Shown here one piece after another: positions 25,949-35,610 of a stretch of 64,000 bases of DNA. The stretch comes from an uncultured Clostridia bacterium. Lineage in GTDB: Bacteria; Bacillota; Clostridia; Oscillospirales; Acutalibacteraceae. The notes under the pieces were generated by a model, which was not told the origin of the DNA, made no database searches, and saw only the letters and a list, made by a program, of their open reading frames with translations. How positions within the stretch are numbered: position 1 is the stretch's first letter; each line of letters opens with the position of its first letter. The DNA lies in NCBI GenBank assembly GCA_944412445.1, contig CALYBJ010000010.1:1-64000 (forward strand). The letters run 5' to 3'. The translations under genes were made by a program, and so were the position numbers.

Positions 25949-26995
25949 ATGAAAAAAATCTTAGCTGTATTGCTTGCGGTAATTATGATGTTTTCCGTAA
26001 CCTCCGTTGCGGCTTTCGCTTTCCAGCAGTATGAAATAACCTTTACGGATCTGCCCTATGATATAGCTCCTTACAGAACCGACTATGTAGGTCAGTATAT
26101 GGGCTATCATTACGGCGTTGACTACTGGTTCGTGGTAACAAATTACGACGGCACGACAACCGAAATCAAAGGCGAAACAAAATATATTGTAAACCCCGGG
26201 GAAACTTTTGAGTTCACCGTAAGATTCGCCGATTATATCGATCCCTCAACAATCAAGGTTATGGCTTTCGACAGCAGCCTTTCTCCTTCTGAAATTTATA
26301 ACCATGAAACCGGCGTTCCCAACGAGGGTTATTATCTTCAGAGAAGCGCCGAAAATATGTACGGTATCCGTCCTTATTCGGATCTTACCGTTTGCGTTTC
26401 CGAGTATCATCTTTACAACACTGCTTTCCTTTATAACTTTAAGGAAAATAACTACTACTCTACACAGAGAGTTCAGTATGTAGCTCCCAAATCGGAAGGC
26501 ACTCCTCCCTGGGAAGTTTACACTCCCATTGAATGGGGCAACACAAAGGTTATTTATGACAACGAAACTCTCTTCTTTGAAGTAAGAATACCTCTGGACG
26601 ATCCTGCCCATGACTATCACTACGACACATACCAGGTTTACTATACAACAGGCGTAGGCAACGATATGCAGACAATATATCTCAAGCAGAATTCTTCGGG
26701 AGACGGCACTGTTGAGGCAACTGACATGAGAGTAGCCCACTACGAAACCGACACCGACTGGGTTGATGTTTACGCCATTGAAAATGTTGATCCTACTGTT
26801 TATATTAAGGTTGAGGGAACGGTAACATATACTCTTGCCATGCTCAAGGATTTCTTCGATGATTTCGATATCACCGATATTGATTCAATCGACTTTGACT
26901 CCATAGATATGTCACCCATCCTTGAATACATCGTAAGACTTATCGGTCTTCTTGTAAAAATTCTTCAGGGCTTCGGATTGTCTGTAAGCATCTGA
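25949..26995 (+). CDS. secreted protein of unknown function with amphipathic C-terminal tail
   Basis: I do not recognise the 348-residue protein. It has a clear signal peptide (MKKILAVLLAVIMMFS, cleavage probably after AAFA), then ~290 residues rich in Tyr, Asp and Thr with a beta-rich look, an acidic Asp/Ile run (DFDITDIDSIDFDSID), and a hydrophobic C-terminal helix EYIVRLIGLLVKILQGFG. AAGGGGG lies 11 bases before the ATG at 25949; the longer frame from 25913 has no ribosome binding site. It is flanked by a consensus promoter and a strong terminator, so it is probably abundant. The C-terminal helix resembles the free 38-residue peptide at 59556. Confidence 0.8.
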   Translation: MKKILAVLLAVIMMFSVTSVAAFAFQQYEITFTDLPYDIAPYRTDYVGQYMGYHYGVDYWFVVTNYDGTTTEIKGETKYIVNPGETFEFTVRFADYIDPSTIKVMAFDSSLSPSEIYNHETGVPNEGYYLQRSAENMYGIRPYSDLTVCVSEYHLYNTAFLYNFKENNYYSTQRVQYVAPKSEGTPPWEVYTPIEWGNTKVIYDNETLFFEVRIPLDDPAHDYHYDTYQVYYTTGVGNDMQTIYLKQNSSGDGTVEATDMRVAHYETDTDWVDVYAIENVDPTVYIKVEGTVTYTLAMLKDFFDDFDITDIDSIDFDSIDMSPILEYIVRLIGLLVKILQGFGLSVSI

Positions 26996-27040
26996 GTTTA
27001 TTAAGCTTTTTTCGTTCTTTGCAAGACATTATCCCATAGA

Positions 27041-27077
27041 AAAGTGAGGCAGGAATTAAATCCTGCCTCACTTTTTT
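27041..27077. terminator. bidirectional terminator
   Basis: A perfect 14-bp stem (27041-27054/27061-27074) has T's on the plus strand after it and A's before it, so it serves both the secreted protein gene and the convergent S1 gene. Confidence 0.95.
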
Positions 27078-27079
27078 GC

Positions 27080-28006
27080 TTAATCGAAAACGCTTTCAAT
27101 TAATTTTTCGCAGCCCTCGGGAGAATATACGAACCTGTCAATATGATTTCCCGTGTAAAAATATCTGATATCTTTTTCGGGAAATTCACCGTCAAAGCTG
27201 TCCACAATTATAAGCTTCAGCTTCATTTTTTCCGGTATGATATTTTTTATAAAAACACCTGCCTGCTGGCCTTCCCTGATGCCCTCCGTAAGCTCTGCAA
27301 GTCCTGCAAGATTAGGGGTAAGCTCCACGAAAATCCCGTAGCTTTCAACAGAGCGGACTATTCCCGGCACCGTTTCGCCGATTCTGAACATATCCGCATT
27401 TTCCTGCCAGGTGCCTAAAAGCTCCTTCTGAGAAAGAGTTATCCTGCCCTCTTCGTCAATATTCCTTACAACTGCCTTTATCTCCTGATTTACATGGAAT
27501 CTTGCCGAGGGATGAGGTATCCTTGAAACGGATATTCCGTCAATGGGCATAAGCGCGCTTATTCCGCAGCCTATATCGCAGAAGGCTCCGAACTGTTCAA
27601 GATGAGTTACAACGGCGTCGATAACATCGCCCTTTTGAATTTTCGATATGTATTCCCTTATGCACTCCTCCTGAGCGGCTCTCCTGCTTAAAACGGCAAA
27701 GGGGATTCCGGCGGCGCTTGTTTCAATGTCAAGCACCTTAAAGCATACGCTTTTGCTTACTCTGGAAAGTATTGCAATATCTCTGACCCTACCCTCTTTT
27801 ATGCCTACTGCACATTCGTTTTTAGGAATAATTCCTCTCATGCAGCCCAAATCAACATGGAGATTATGCTCGTTATCGCAAAGAAGCGCTCTGGCTTCAA
27901 GAATCATGCCTCTTGTCATGGCTTCTGCTAAAGCGGAGTCGGAAATCATGGCGCCGCAGTTTTTTCTGTCGCAAATTATTCTGCCCTCAGGTCTGTAATT
28001 CTGCAT
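27080..28006 (-). CDS. S1 RNA-binding domain protein
   Basis: This 308-residue cytoplasmic protein has at least two S1-type domains: GDVIDAVVTHLEQFGAFCDI (about residues 125-190) and GETVPGIVRSVESYGIFVEL (about 208-275), plus a more divergent N-terminal part. It resembles the short S1-like proteins annotated as RpsA-like in Clostridia, which lack the full six repeats of the enterobacterial S1. The role, probably in mRNA binding or translation, is inferred from the domains only. Confidence 0.85.
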   Translation of the reverse strand: MQNYRPEGRIICDRKNCGAMISDSALAEAMTRGMILEARALLCDNEHNLHVDLGCMRGIIPKNECAVGIKEGRVRDIAILSRVSKSVCFKVLDIETSAAGIPFAVLSRRAAQEECIREYISKIQKGDVIDAVVTHLEQFGAFCDIGCGISALMPIDGISVSRIPHPSARFHVNQEIKAVVRNIDEEGRITLSQKELLGTWQENADMFRIGETVPGIVRSVESYGIFVELTPNLAGLAELTEGIREGQQAGVFIKNIIPEKMKLKLIIVDSFDGEFPEKDIRYFYTGNHIDRFVYSPEGCEKLIESVFD

Positions 28007-28183
28007 ACCGACCTTCCTTTCACATAAGATTTAAAAATAACAGCCGTACTAAATTAATATGTAAACTGTAAAATTTTAGAATTAAATCAAGCAAAATTTG
28101 CTCCGAAAAAAATTGCTGAAAAATATTTAATAGTCCTAAAAAATATGGTATCATTAATTTATAAACTTTCGGAGGGAATATTT

Positions 28184-28369
28184 ATGGACATAAGACCCGG
28201 CGACAAGATTGAAATGAAAAAACAGCACCCCTGCGGATGCAAAGAATTTGAAATCCTCAGAGTGGGAATGGATTTTAAGATAAAATGCTGCGGCTGCGGA
28301 CGGGAAGTAATGCTTCCCAGGGTTAAAGCGGAAAAAAACATTAAATCCGTTGTGAGAAAACAGGACTGA
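28184..28369 (+). CDS. DUF951 family protein
   Basis: This 61-residue protein matches the short DUF951 family found in Firmicutes: GDKIEMKKQHPCGCKEFEIL, then VGMDFKIKCCGCGREVMLPR. Conserved cysteines (CGC and CCGCG) suggest a zinc-binding fold. The ATG at 28184 has GGAGGG 8 bases upstream; the longer frame from 28145 has no ribosome binding site. It precedes the U32 gene by 18 bases and is probably co-transcribed. Function unknown. Confidence 0.9.
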   Translation: MDIRPGDKIEMKKQHPCGCKEFEILRVGMDFKIKCCGCGREVMLPRVKAEKNIKSVVRKQD

Positions 28370-28387
28370 GAGCAAAGAGGAAATATA

Positions 28388-30436
28388 ATGAAAAAAATTG
28401 AGATACTGGCTCCGGCAGGAAGCAGGGAACAGCTTTATGCGGCTGTAAGAGCCGGAGCCGACGCGGTGTATTTGGGTACGAAAAATTTTAACGCAAGAGC
28501 CTCCGCTGAAAATTTCGGCGGCGAGGACCTGAAAGACGCCGTCATGTATTGTCACGGCAGAGATATTAAGGTTTACGCCGCAATGAACACTCTTATAACC
28601 GACAGGGAAACGGAAAAGGCAAAGGAAGAAATAAAGGAAATTGCAGAAAGCGGCGCAGACGGAGTTTTAATACAGGATTTTGGGGCGGCATCTCTCTGGC
28701 GTAAGCACTGTCCGGAAATGCCCCTGCACTGCTCCACCCAGATGACAATACACAATGTTCAGGGAGCGAAAGCCGCCCAGGAATTGGGCTTTAAAAGAAT
28801 CGTGCTGGCAAGGGAGCTTTCCCTTGACGAAATCAGAAAAATCGCCTCATCGGTAAATACGGAAATCGAAGTTTTCGTACACGGAGCCATGTGCATGAGC
28901 GTTTCGGGAACCTGTCTTTTGTCCTCCATGATAGGAGGCAGAAGCGGCAACAGAGGCAAATGCGCCCAGCCCTGCCGTCTTAACTTTAAATGCAGGGACA
29001 GGGAATACGCCCTGTCCTTAAAGGATTTATCCTACACGGAGCATTTAAGAGAGCTTGCTGAGGCGGGAGTATGCTCCTTTAAAATCGAGGGCAGAATGAA
29101 AAGGCCGGAATATGCGGCGGCGGCGGTTACGGCGGTAAAAAACGCCTTTTTAAACAGACCCTACGATAAAGAATCTTTAAAAGCTGTTTTTTCAAGAAGC
29201 GGATTTTCCGACGGATACCTGACAGGGAAAAGAACTCTTGATATGTTCGGCTACAGAACCCGTGATGATGTAACAGCGGCGGCGCCTGTCTTTAAACAGC
29301 TTCAGCTTCTTTACAAGGACGAAATCCAAAAAATACCTGTCAGCGTCAGCTTTTCCGCCGGCAGTGAAAATTCTTTTCTGGAAGTAAGCGACGGCAGATT
29401 TACCGCTTCCGTCAGCGGTGAAAAGCCGGAAAAAGCAATAAACAAGCCTCTTGATGAAAGCTACTGCAAAAGGATGCTTGAAAAAACGGGCGGAACTCCG
29501 TTTTATGCCGATAAATTTTTCTTTGACATAGCTCCGGGGATTTCCATGGCGGCGTCACAGCTTAACGCCATGAGAAGAGAAGCCCTTGAAATTTTGTATG
29601 AAAAAAGGAGCCGTATTCAGCCTAAAAAATTTACGGAAGAAAATATTTCCGAAAAAGAAGAAAAAACCTTTTCCTCTCATATTTTCAAAAACAGCGTAAG
29701 GCTGCGATTTGAAAAATTTGCCCAGTCCTTTGACAGCGAGGACGCCGAAAAAATAATTCTGCCTTTAAGAGAAATCATTAATCACAGGGAAGCCGCCGAA
29801 ATTTACGGCAAAAAGCTTATATGCGAGCTTCCCTCCCTTGTTTTTCCCGATACGGAAGAAAAAACATTGAAGCGATTGGAAGAATTAAAAGCCCTTGGCA
29901 TAAATCATGTTTCTGCGGACAATATCGGCATGGCAAAAGCCGCCGGGAATATGGGCTTTACCGTTCACGGAGGACACGGACTCAATATTTTAAACTCTCC
30001 TGCCGCCGCCGAATACAAAAAGCTTGGGGTTACGGATATTACCCTTTCTCCCGAAATCATGATGAGCCTTGCGGAAAATTTTAAAACCGATTTGCCAAAG
30101 GGAATAATTGCTTACGGCTTTCTGCCCTTAATGCGCTTCAGAGCCTGTCCGGCGCAGAGCAGAAACGGCTGCAAGGACTGCAAGGGCTTAACAGTCATTA
30201 AAGACAGGCTGAACACGGATTTTTATATTCTCTGTTCCGGAAAACAGTATTCCTCTCTTCTTAATTCCGTGCCTTTATATATAGGCGACAAAAACTATAA
30301 AAATATGGATTTTTCAACTCTTTACTTTACCTTCGAGCCGAGGGATATGTGTGAAAAAATTTTAAAGCTGTTTACGGAAAAAAAGCCTCTTAAAGCTAAA
30401 AAAACAGGCGGACTTTATTATCGGGAGCTGTTATGA
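28388..30436 (+). CDS. U32 family peptidase / tRNA hydroxylation-type protein with DUF3656
   Basis: This 682-residue protein begins with the family's ILAPAGSREQLYAAVRAGAD and YLGTKNFNARASAENF and has the signature EVFVHGAMCMSVSGTCLLS, followed by GNRGKCAQPCR, whose cysteines bind an iron-sulfur cluster in the tRNA/rRNA-hydroxylating members (TrhP, RlhA). The long C-terminal half corresponds to the DUF3656-containing form. The old name, collagenase-like peptidase, is probably misleading, and an RNA hydroxylation role is more likely. Its stop overlaps the next start (TTATGA). Confidence 0.9.
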   Translation: MKKIEILAPAGSREQLYAAVRAGADAVYLGTKNFNARASAENFGGEDLKDAVMYCHGRDIKVYAAMNTLITDRETEKAKEEIKEIAESGADGVLIQDFGAASLWRKHCPEMPLHCSTQMTIHNVQGAKAAQELGFKRIVLARELSLDEIRKIASSVNTEIEVFVHGAMCMSVSGTCLLSSMIGGRSGNRGKCAQPCRLNFKCRDREYALSLKDLSYTEHLRELAEAGVCSFKIEGRMKRPEYAAAAVTAVKNAFLNRPYDKESLKAVFSRSGFSDGYLTGKRTLDMFGYRTRDDVTAAAPVFKQLQLLYKDEIQKIPVSVSFSAGSENSFLEVSDGRFTASVSGEKPEKAINKPLDESYCKRMLEKTGGTPFYADKFFFDIAPGISMAASQLNAMRREALEILYEKRSRIQPKKFTEENISEKEEKTFSSHIFKNSVRLRFEKFAQSFDSEDAEKIILPLREIINHREAAEIYGKKLICELPSLVFPDTEEKTLKRLEELKALGINHVSADNIGMAKAAGNMGFTVHGGHGLNILNSPAAAEYKKLGVTDITLSPEIMMSLAENFKTDLPKGIIAYGFLPLMRFRACPAQSRNGCKDCKGLTVIKDRLNTDFYILCSGKQYSSLLNSVPLYIGDKNYKNMDFSTLYFTFEPRDMCEKILKLFTEKKPLKAKKTGGLYYRELL

Positions 30437-31338
30437 GAAATTATTATTCCTTAAACGAATATTGCAGAAGCACCTTCGGGCATAAGCTTTACAAAATAGC
30501 TCTTGAAGGCGGCATGACCTGTCCCAACAGAGACGGCACAATAGGTACAAAGGGCTGTATTTTCTGTTCTGAAAAGGGTTCGGGTGAATTTGCTCAGAAG
30601 CTTACGGGAAGCATAACGGAGCAGATTGAAAAAGCGAAGCTCAGGGTATCTCATAAAAACAGGGACGGAAAATATATCGCCTATTTCCAGAGCTTTACAA
30701 ACACTTACGCTCCGGTAAGCCATCTTGAAAAAATTTTCACCGAGGCGATATCTCACAGGGATGTGGAGGTTTTGTCGGTTGCCACAAGACCCGACTGTAT
30801 AAATCCCGAAAACGCCGCTCTTTTAAGCTCTCTTAATAAAATCAAGCCCGTATGGGTGGAGCTGGGCTTCCAGACATCCAATGAAAAAACCGCCGTATAT
30901 ATTAACAGAGGCTACAAAAACGAAGCTTTTGACAGCGCCGTAACGCTTCTTAAAAATGAGAATATCAACACCGTCGCCCATATTATTTTAGGGCTTCCGG
31001 GAGAAACCTCAGAGGATATGGAAAATTCCGTAAGGTATGTGTGCTCAAGGGGAATATGGGGCATAAAGCTTCATATGCTTTATGTCTTAAAGGGCACGGA
31101 GCTTGAAAAAGACTATTTAAAAGGCTCGTTTTCCTGCTTTTCTCAGGAGGAATATTTAAACACAATTTGCCGTATAATTAAAATAATTCCCGAAAATGTG
31201 GTTATCCACAGACTTACGGGAGACGGCGACAAAAAGCTTCTTGTCGCTCCTCTTTGGAGCGGAAACAAGAAGGCTGTTTTAAATTCCCTTAACAAAAAAA
31301 TAACAGGCGAAGGCATTTTTCAGGGCTCGGAAGCATAA
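30433..31338 (+). CDS. TIGR01212 family radical SAM protein (YtqA/YhcC type)
   Basis: This 301-residue protein has the unusual cysteine spacing of this family, TCPNRDGTIGTKGCIFC near residues 29-45, instead of the classical CxxxCxxC, followed by YFQSFTNTYAP and HIILGLPGET. It starts inside the stop of the U32 gene (4-base overlap), so the two are translationally coupled. Function is unestablished; pairing with a probable RNA-hydroxylation protein suggests RNA modification, which is an inference. Confidence 0.92.
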   Translation: MRNYYSLNEYCRSTFGHKLYKIALEGGMTCPNRDGTIGTKGCIFCSEKGSGEFAQKLTGSITEQIEKAKLRVSHKNRDGKYIAYFQSFTNTYAPVSHLEKIFTEAISHRDVEVLSVATRPDCINPENAALLSSLNKIKPVWVELGFQTSNEKTAVYINRGYKNEAFDSAVTLLKNENINTVAHIILGLPGETSEDMENSVRYVCSRGIWGIKLHMLYVLKGTELEKDYLKGSFSCFSQEEYLNTICRIIKIIPENVVIHRLTGDGDKKLLVAPLWSGNKKAVLNSLNKKITGEGIFQGSEA

Positions 31339-31361
31339 AATTATCATGCTTCCGAGTTTTT
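31326..31361 (+). terminator. terminator overlapping the radical SAM stop codon
   Basis: CTCGGAAGCAT (31326-31336) and ATGCTTCCGAG (31346-31356) form a perfect 11-bp stem followed by T's. The left arm includes the last codons of the gene. Confidence 0.9.
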
Positions 31362-31468
31362 ATAATGGAATAACAGACTTTTACAATTTTTCATATCTTT
31401 TTTATGCAGAAATTAACAGAAAATTTCTTTATTATATTAAATATATTAAAATAATAAAGTAAAACTAC

Positions 31469-31497
31469 TTGACAATATATATGTTTAGTTATAAAAT
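31469..31497 (+). promoter_or_regulatory. promoter of rny
   Basis: TTGACA (31469-31474) and TAAAAT (31492-31497) are 17 bases apart. The leader to the rny start is about 125 bases; I see no known riboswitch in it. Confidence 0.75.
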
Positions 31498-31630
31498 AAT
31501 ATAGATAATGCGTCAGTATCTTTAACTGAATTCATTGTCTTCTGAACCCTATTTCGACTGTAATGTTTTTTTCATTATTGAAGTCATATATTTCAGGATA
31601 AAAAAATTAAAAACACGGAGGTGTAAATGA

Positions 31631-33184
31631 ATGAACATTGGTTTGGCAATCGGTCTTATCGCCGCAGCCGCAGTTATCTGCGGTATCGCCGGATTTTTCC
31701 TGGGCCAGCTCCACAGAAAAAGAGTTGCCGAAGCGGCAATCGGCTCTGCGACGGAAGAAGCTAACAGAATTGTCAGTCAAGCTGTTTCACAGGCGGAATC
31801 CAAGAAAAAAGAAGCTATTCTTGAAGCCAAGGATGAGATACATAAGCAGCGCAACGAGCTTGAAAAAGAGCTGAGAGAACGCCGCAATGAAGTCCAGAAA
31901 CAAGAGAGAAGACTTGTTCAGAAGGAAGAAAACCTTGACAAGAAATCCGATAACCTTGAGAAAAAAGAAGAAACGTTAAACAAAAAAATCAAAGACGCCG
32001 AAAACAAGCTGGAAGAGGTTGAAGCCCTTAAAAAGAGCCAGTTTGATATGCTTGAAAAAATTTCAGGATTTACAAAGGAGCAGGCTAAGGACTATCTTAT
32101 TAAAAATCTTGAAGGGGAGCTTACCCACGAAAAGGCGCTTAAAATTCTTGAAATCGAGCAGCAGACAAAAGACGACGCGGAGAAAATCGCCTGCGAGATT
32201 ATAACATCGGCAATCCAGAGATGCGCGGCGGATCATGCCGCCGAGGTAACGGTTTCCACGGTTGCTCTTCCCAACGATGAAATGAAGGGAAGAATCATAG
32301 GCCGTGAGGGCAGAAACATAAGAACCCTTGAAACAATTACCGGCGTTGACCTTATAATCGATGACACTCCCGAGGCTATAACGGTTTCAAGCTTCGACCC
32401 GGTAAGAAGAGAAGTTGCGAGAATCACTCTCGAAAAGCTTATTGCCGACGGCAGAATTCATCCTACAAGAATCGAGGAAATGTACGAAAAGGCAAAAAGA
32501 GAGGTTGAGGCAAGCATCAAGCAGGCAGGTGATAGAGCCGTTATCGACGCAGGCGTCAACGGACTTCACGGAGAGCTTATCAAGCTTCTGGGCAGACTTA
32601 AATACAGAACAAGCTACGGTCAGAACGTGCTTAACCATTCTCTTGAGGTTTCCTATATCGCCGGACTTATGGCTGCGGAAATCGGCGCCGACGTCAAGAC
32701 GGCGAAAAGAGCCGGTCTTCTTCATGATATCGGAAAGGCGCTTGACCATCAGTTTGACGGCTCCCACATTGAGCTGGGCGTAGAGTACGCCAGAAAGTAC
32801 AAGGAAAACGACGCCGTTGTTCACGCCATTCAGGCTCATCACGGGGACATTGAGGCAAAAACCGTTGTTGCCTGTCTTGTTCAGGCTGCGGACGCTATTT
32901 CAGCCGCCCGTCCCGGAGCAAGAAGAGAAAATGTGCAGAATTATATTAAACGCCTTGAAAAGCTTGAGGAAATCGCAACGTCCTTTAACGGAGTTGAAAA
33001 ATCCTTTGCCATTCAGGCAGGCCGTGAAGTCAGAATCATGGTTAAGCCCGAGGTTATTTCAGACGATCAGATGGTTCTGGTTGCAAGGGATATTGTTAAA
33101 AAGATTGAGGAAGAGCTTGAGTATCCCGGACAGATAAAGGTCAATATCATAAGAGAAAGCCGCGCTTGCGATTACGCCAAATGA
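31631..33184 (+). CDS. rny: ribonuclease Y
   Basis: RNase Y is the membrane-bound endoribonuclease that starts mRNA decay in many Firmicutes. This 517-residue copy has an N-terminal transmembrane helix (residues 3-22), a long charged coiled coil (about 30-200, rich in Lys/Glu), a KH domain with [15 protein letters not shown], and an HD domain with [12 protein letters not shown] near residue 365. Length is typical (~520). GGAGGTG precedes the start. A YmdB gene follows, the standard rny-ymdB order. RicT at 16174 is a known partner in B. subtilis. Confidence 0.98.
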   Translation: MNIGLAIGLIAAAAVICGIAGFFLGQLHRKRVAEAAIGSATEEANRIVSQAVSQAESKKKEAILEAKDEIHKQRNELEKELRERRNEVQKQERRLVQKEENLDKKSDNLEKKEETLNKKIKDAENKLEEVEALKKSQFDMLEKISGFTKEQAKDYLIKNLEGELTHEKALKILEIEQQTKDDAEKIACEIITSAIQRCAADHAAEVTVSTVALPNDEMKGRIIGREGRNIRTLETITGVDLIIDDTPEAITVSSFDPVRREVARITLEKLIADGRIHPTRIEEMYEKAKREVEASIKQAGDRAVIDAGVNGLHGELIKLLGRLKYRTSYGQNVLNHSLEVSYIAGLMAAEIGADVKTAKRAGLLHDIGKALDHQFDGSHIELGVEYARKYKENDAVVHAIQAHHGDIEAKTVVACLVQAADAISAARPGARRENVQNYIKRLEKLEEIATSFNGVEKSFAIQAGREVRIMVKPEVISDDQMVLVARDIVKKIEEELEYPGQIKVNIIRESRACDYAK

Positions 33185-33206
33185 TATAGACTTGAATGTT
33201 TATTTT

Positions 33207-33239
33207 CGCAGCAGGCTGCGTCCTGCTGCGATTTTTTTT
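33207..33239 (+). terminator. terminator of rny
   Basis: CGCAGCAGG (33207-33215) pairs perfectly with CCTGCTGCG (33222-33230), followed by eight T's. Confidence 0.92.
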
Positions 33240-33268
33240 AATTATAACTTTCGGAACGGAGACTCCTT

Positions 33269-34042
33269 ATGAACATACTTGCCATAGGCGATGTTGTAGG
33301 AAGCGGCGGCTGTGAATTTTTAAGAAAATCACTGCCTGCCTTTAAAAAGCTGAATAAAATCGATCTCTGTATCGTAAACGGCGAGAACTCAGCCCAGGGA
33401 AACGGTATCCTTCCCCAGTCCGCAAGACATATTCTCGACAGCGGCGCCGATATTATTACTACGGGAAATCACGCTTTAAGGCGTTTTGAAATATACGAGG
33501 ATTTCGACAACGAAAATTTCCCCCTTATAAGGCCGGCAAACTTTCATAAAACCGCTCCCGGCAGAGGCTTTGAGATTATCGACAAGGGCTTTGTCAAAAT
33601 TGCCGTTATAAATCTTATGGGGACGGTATATCTTGAAAATCTTGAAAACCCCTTTGAGTGTATCGACGAAATTTTGGAGCAGGTTAAGGACTGCAAAATC
33701 AAAATCCTTGACTTCCACGGGGAAGCAACGGCTGAAAAAAGAGCCATGGGCTTTTATCTTGACGGCAGGGTGTCCGCAGTTTTCGGGACACATACCCATG
33801 TTCAGACAGCGGACGCTCAGGTGCTCCCCCATGGCACAGGCTATATTACCGACATCGGCATGACGGGTGCCGTTCAGTCGGTTCTGGGAGTAACTCCCTC
33901 CCTGGCAATTCAGAAAATGAAAACCAATCTTCCCGTTAAATTTGAAAATCCTCAGGGTCAATGCAAAATGGAGGGATGTATTTTTGAAATCGACAACAGC
34001 ACCGGAAAAACAATTTCAGCGGAAAACTTCTCCCTTGTTTAA
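33269..34042 (+). CDS. ymdB: YmdB family metallophosphoesterase
   Basis: This 257-residue enzyme of the TIGR00282 family has the binuclear metal motifs GDVVGSGG, NGENSAQG, TTGNHALRR, DFHGEATAEKRAMGF and GTHTHVQTAD. In B. subtilis YmdB hydrolyses cyclic mononucleotides and affects biofilm and RNA decay decisions. Gene order rny-ymdB is conserved. GNHALRR departs from the common GNH(T/V)WD. The 3' end overlaps the start of the next gene by about 59 bases. Confidence 0.95.
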   Translation: MNILAIGDVVGSGGCEFLRKSLPAFKKLNKIDLCIVNGENSAQGNGILPQSARHILDSGADIITTGNHALRRFEIYEDFDNENFPLIRPANFHKTAPGRGFEIIDKGFVKIAVINLMGTVYLENLENPFECIDEILEQVKDCKIKILDFHGEATAEKRAMGFYLDGRVSAVFGTHTHVQTADAQVLPHGTGYITDIGMTGAVQSVLGVTPSLAIQKMKTNLPVKFENPQGQCKMEGCIFEIDNSTGKTISAENFSLV

Positions 34043-35567
34043 GCTTTCGGCAGCCATTTTATCATTAATAATTATCGCCTCCTGCTTTTCGGGCTGCGAA
34101 AAAACGGTAATAGCCACCGAATCTCCCACTTCTGACCGGCAGTTTAATAACTCCCCCGTTCTCTCAGTTTCGGAAAGCATTAAGCTTGGGGTATCGGAAG
34201 AGGATTCCTTTAATCCCTACTTTATGACCTCCGATTTGAACACGGGTTTAATATCCCTTGTTTACGAGCCTCTTTTCACCGTTGACGACGCTTTTTCCCC
34301 TCAGCCTGATTTAGCCCTGTCCTACACATACGAAAACGGCTCCCTTACGGTCAAAACAGATACCTCCCGGCTGTTTTCCGACGGAACGGCAGTTTCTCCT
34401 CAGGATGTGATATACTCCTTTAACCTTGCGAAAAATTCAGAGTATTACAAAAACGAGCTTCTGAATATTTCATCGGCTTCGGCAGTCTCCTCTGACACTG
34501 TGGTGTTTACAACCGCAAACAATTACGCCAATCCTGCCGACGCCCTTCATTTTCCCATAGTAAAAAGCTCAACGGCTTCAACAGCCGACGCCGTACCCAC
34601 AGGCACGGGACTTTATTCGGTAAGCGCCTCAGGAGAAAACATGACGCTTGTTTACAATCCCCTTTGCAAAAAACCGGAGCCTACCGTTAAAACAATAAGC
34701 CTTGTAAAGCTTCCCTCATCTTCAACGCTTTTCCATGTGCTGGAGCTGGGAGAAATCGACGCGTTTTTCGACGATATGTCCTCGGGAAGCTACTCTCAGG
34801 GCAACGCCTCCCAGTCGAAAACAAATCTTCCCAACCTTGTATTTTTAGGTATAAACAGCGAATCCTATTCCCTTTCCTCGGCGGCTGTAAGACAGGCGGT
34901 ATTTTACAGCATAAACAGACAGTCCATAGTCAAAAATTCCTTTAAAAACTACGCTTCGGAAGCCTACACTCCCTATCATCCCCAGTGGCACGTATTTACC
35001 GGATCAAAATACGATACGGACAGCTTTGCCCTTGACTATACAAAGGCAAAGTCTTTAATGACAAACGCCGGATTTACCGATCAGATAAATTTACGGCTTA
35101 TAGTTTATTCGGGAAACAACTTTAAGGTGGCGGCTGCAAAGGAAATTAAGGAAAGACTCCTTAATATCGGGATAAACATCACCGTAACGGAGCTTACCTG
35201 GGACAAATATACTCAGGCTCTTGCAAACGGGGATTATGATTTCTATTTAGGAGAAGTAAAGCTGCCCTCGGATATGAATTTATCCTCGCTGTTCGGCGAC
35301 AGCAGCGTTTTATACGGCGTCTCAGCCTCCGACACAACAAAAACAGCCTATAAGGAATATTTAGGCGGAAATATTTCCATAAACGCCTTTACGGACTCCT
35401 TTTTGCAGAATATGCCCCTTGTTCCCCTTTGCTTCAGGTCGGGCGCCCTTGTTTATTCAAGAAGCATAAAGACCGCTCCCGACTGCGATTATCTTAACCC
35501 TTACAAAAATATCTACGAATGGACAGTGGAAGAAGCTCTCACAGAAGCCGCAAGCGCAAAGGGTTAA
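33984..35567 (+). CDS. ABC transporter substrate-binding lipoprotein, family 5 (peptide/nickel type)
   Basis: This 527-residue SBP_bac_5 protein has a lipoprotein signal (IIIASCFSGC, acylated Cys) and the family's typical parts YEPLFTVDD, FSDGTAVSPQDVIYSF, GTGLYSV, VFLGINSES and AVRQAVFYSINRQSIV. I place the start at TTG 33984, because GGAGGG (33970-33975) lies 8 bases upstream; the ATG at 33942 has no such site. It therefore begins inside ymdB in another frame. No permease or ATPase genes are adjacent, so it is an orphan binding protein. Confidence 0.85.
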   Translation: MKSTTAPEKQFQRKTSPLFKLSAAILSLIIIASCFSGCEKTVIATESPTSDRQFNNSPVLSVSESIKLGVSEEDSFNPYFMTSDLNTGLISLVYEPLFTVDDAFSPQPDLALSYTYENGSLTVKTDTSRLFSDGTAVSPQDVIYSFNLAKNSEYYKNELLNISSASAVSSDTVVFTTANNYANPADALHFPIVKSSTASTADAVPTGTGLYSVSASGENMTLVYNPLCKKPEPTVKTISLVKLPSSSTLFHVLELGEIDAFFDDMSSGSYSQGNASQSKTNLPNLVFLGINSESYSLSSAAVRQAVFYSINRQSIVKNSFKNYASEAYTPYHPQWHVFTGSKYDTDSFALDYTKAKSLMTNAGFTDQINLRLIVYSGNNFKVAAAKEIKERLLNIGINITVTELTWDKYTQALANGDYDFYLGEVKLPSDMNLSSLFGDSSVLYGVSASDTTKTAYKEYLGGNISINAFTDSFLQNMPLVPLCFRSGALVYSRSIKTAPDCDYLNPYKNIYEWTVEEALTEAASAKG

Positions 35568-35575
35568 AATGACTA

Positions 35576-35604
35576 TTGACATTTTTTTTTAAGGGTATTA
35601 TAAT
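35576..35604 (+). promoter_or_regulatory. consensus promoter of thrS
   Basis: A perfect TTGACA (35576-35581) and TATAAT (35599-35604) with a 17-base spacer begin the T-box transcript. Confidence 0.93.
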
Positions 35605-35610
35605 TATATA

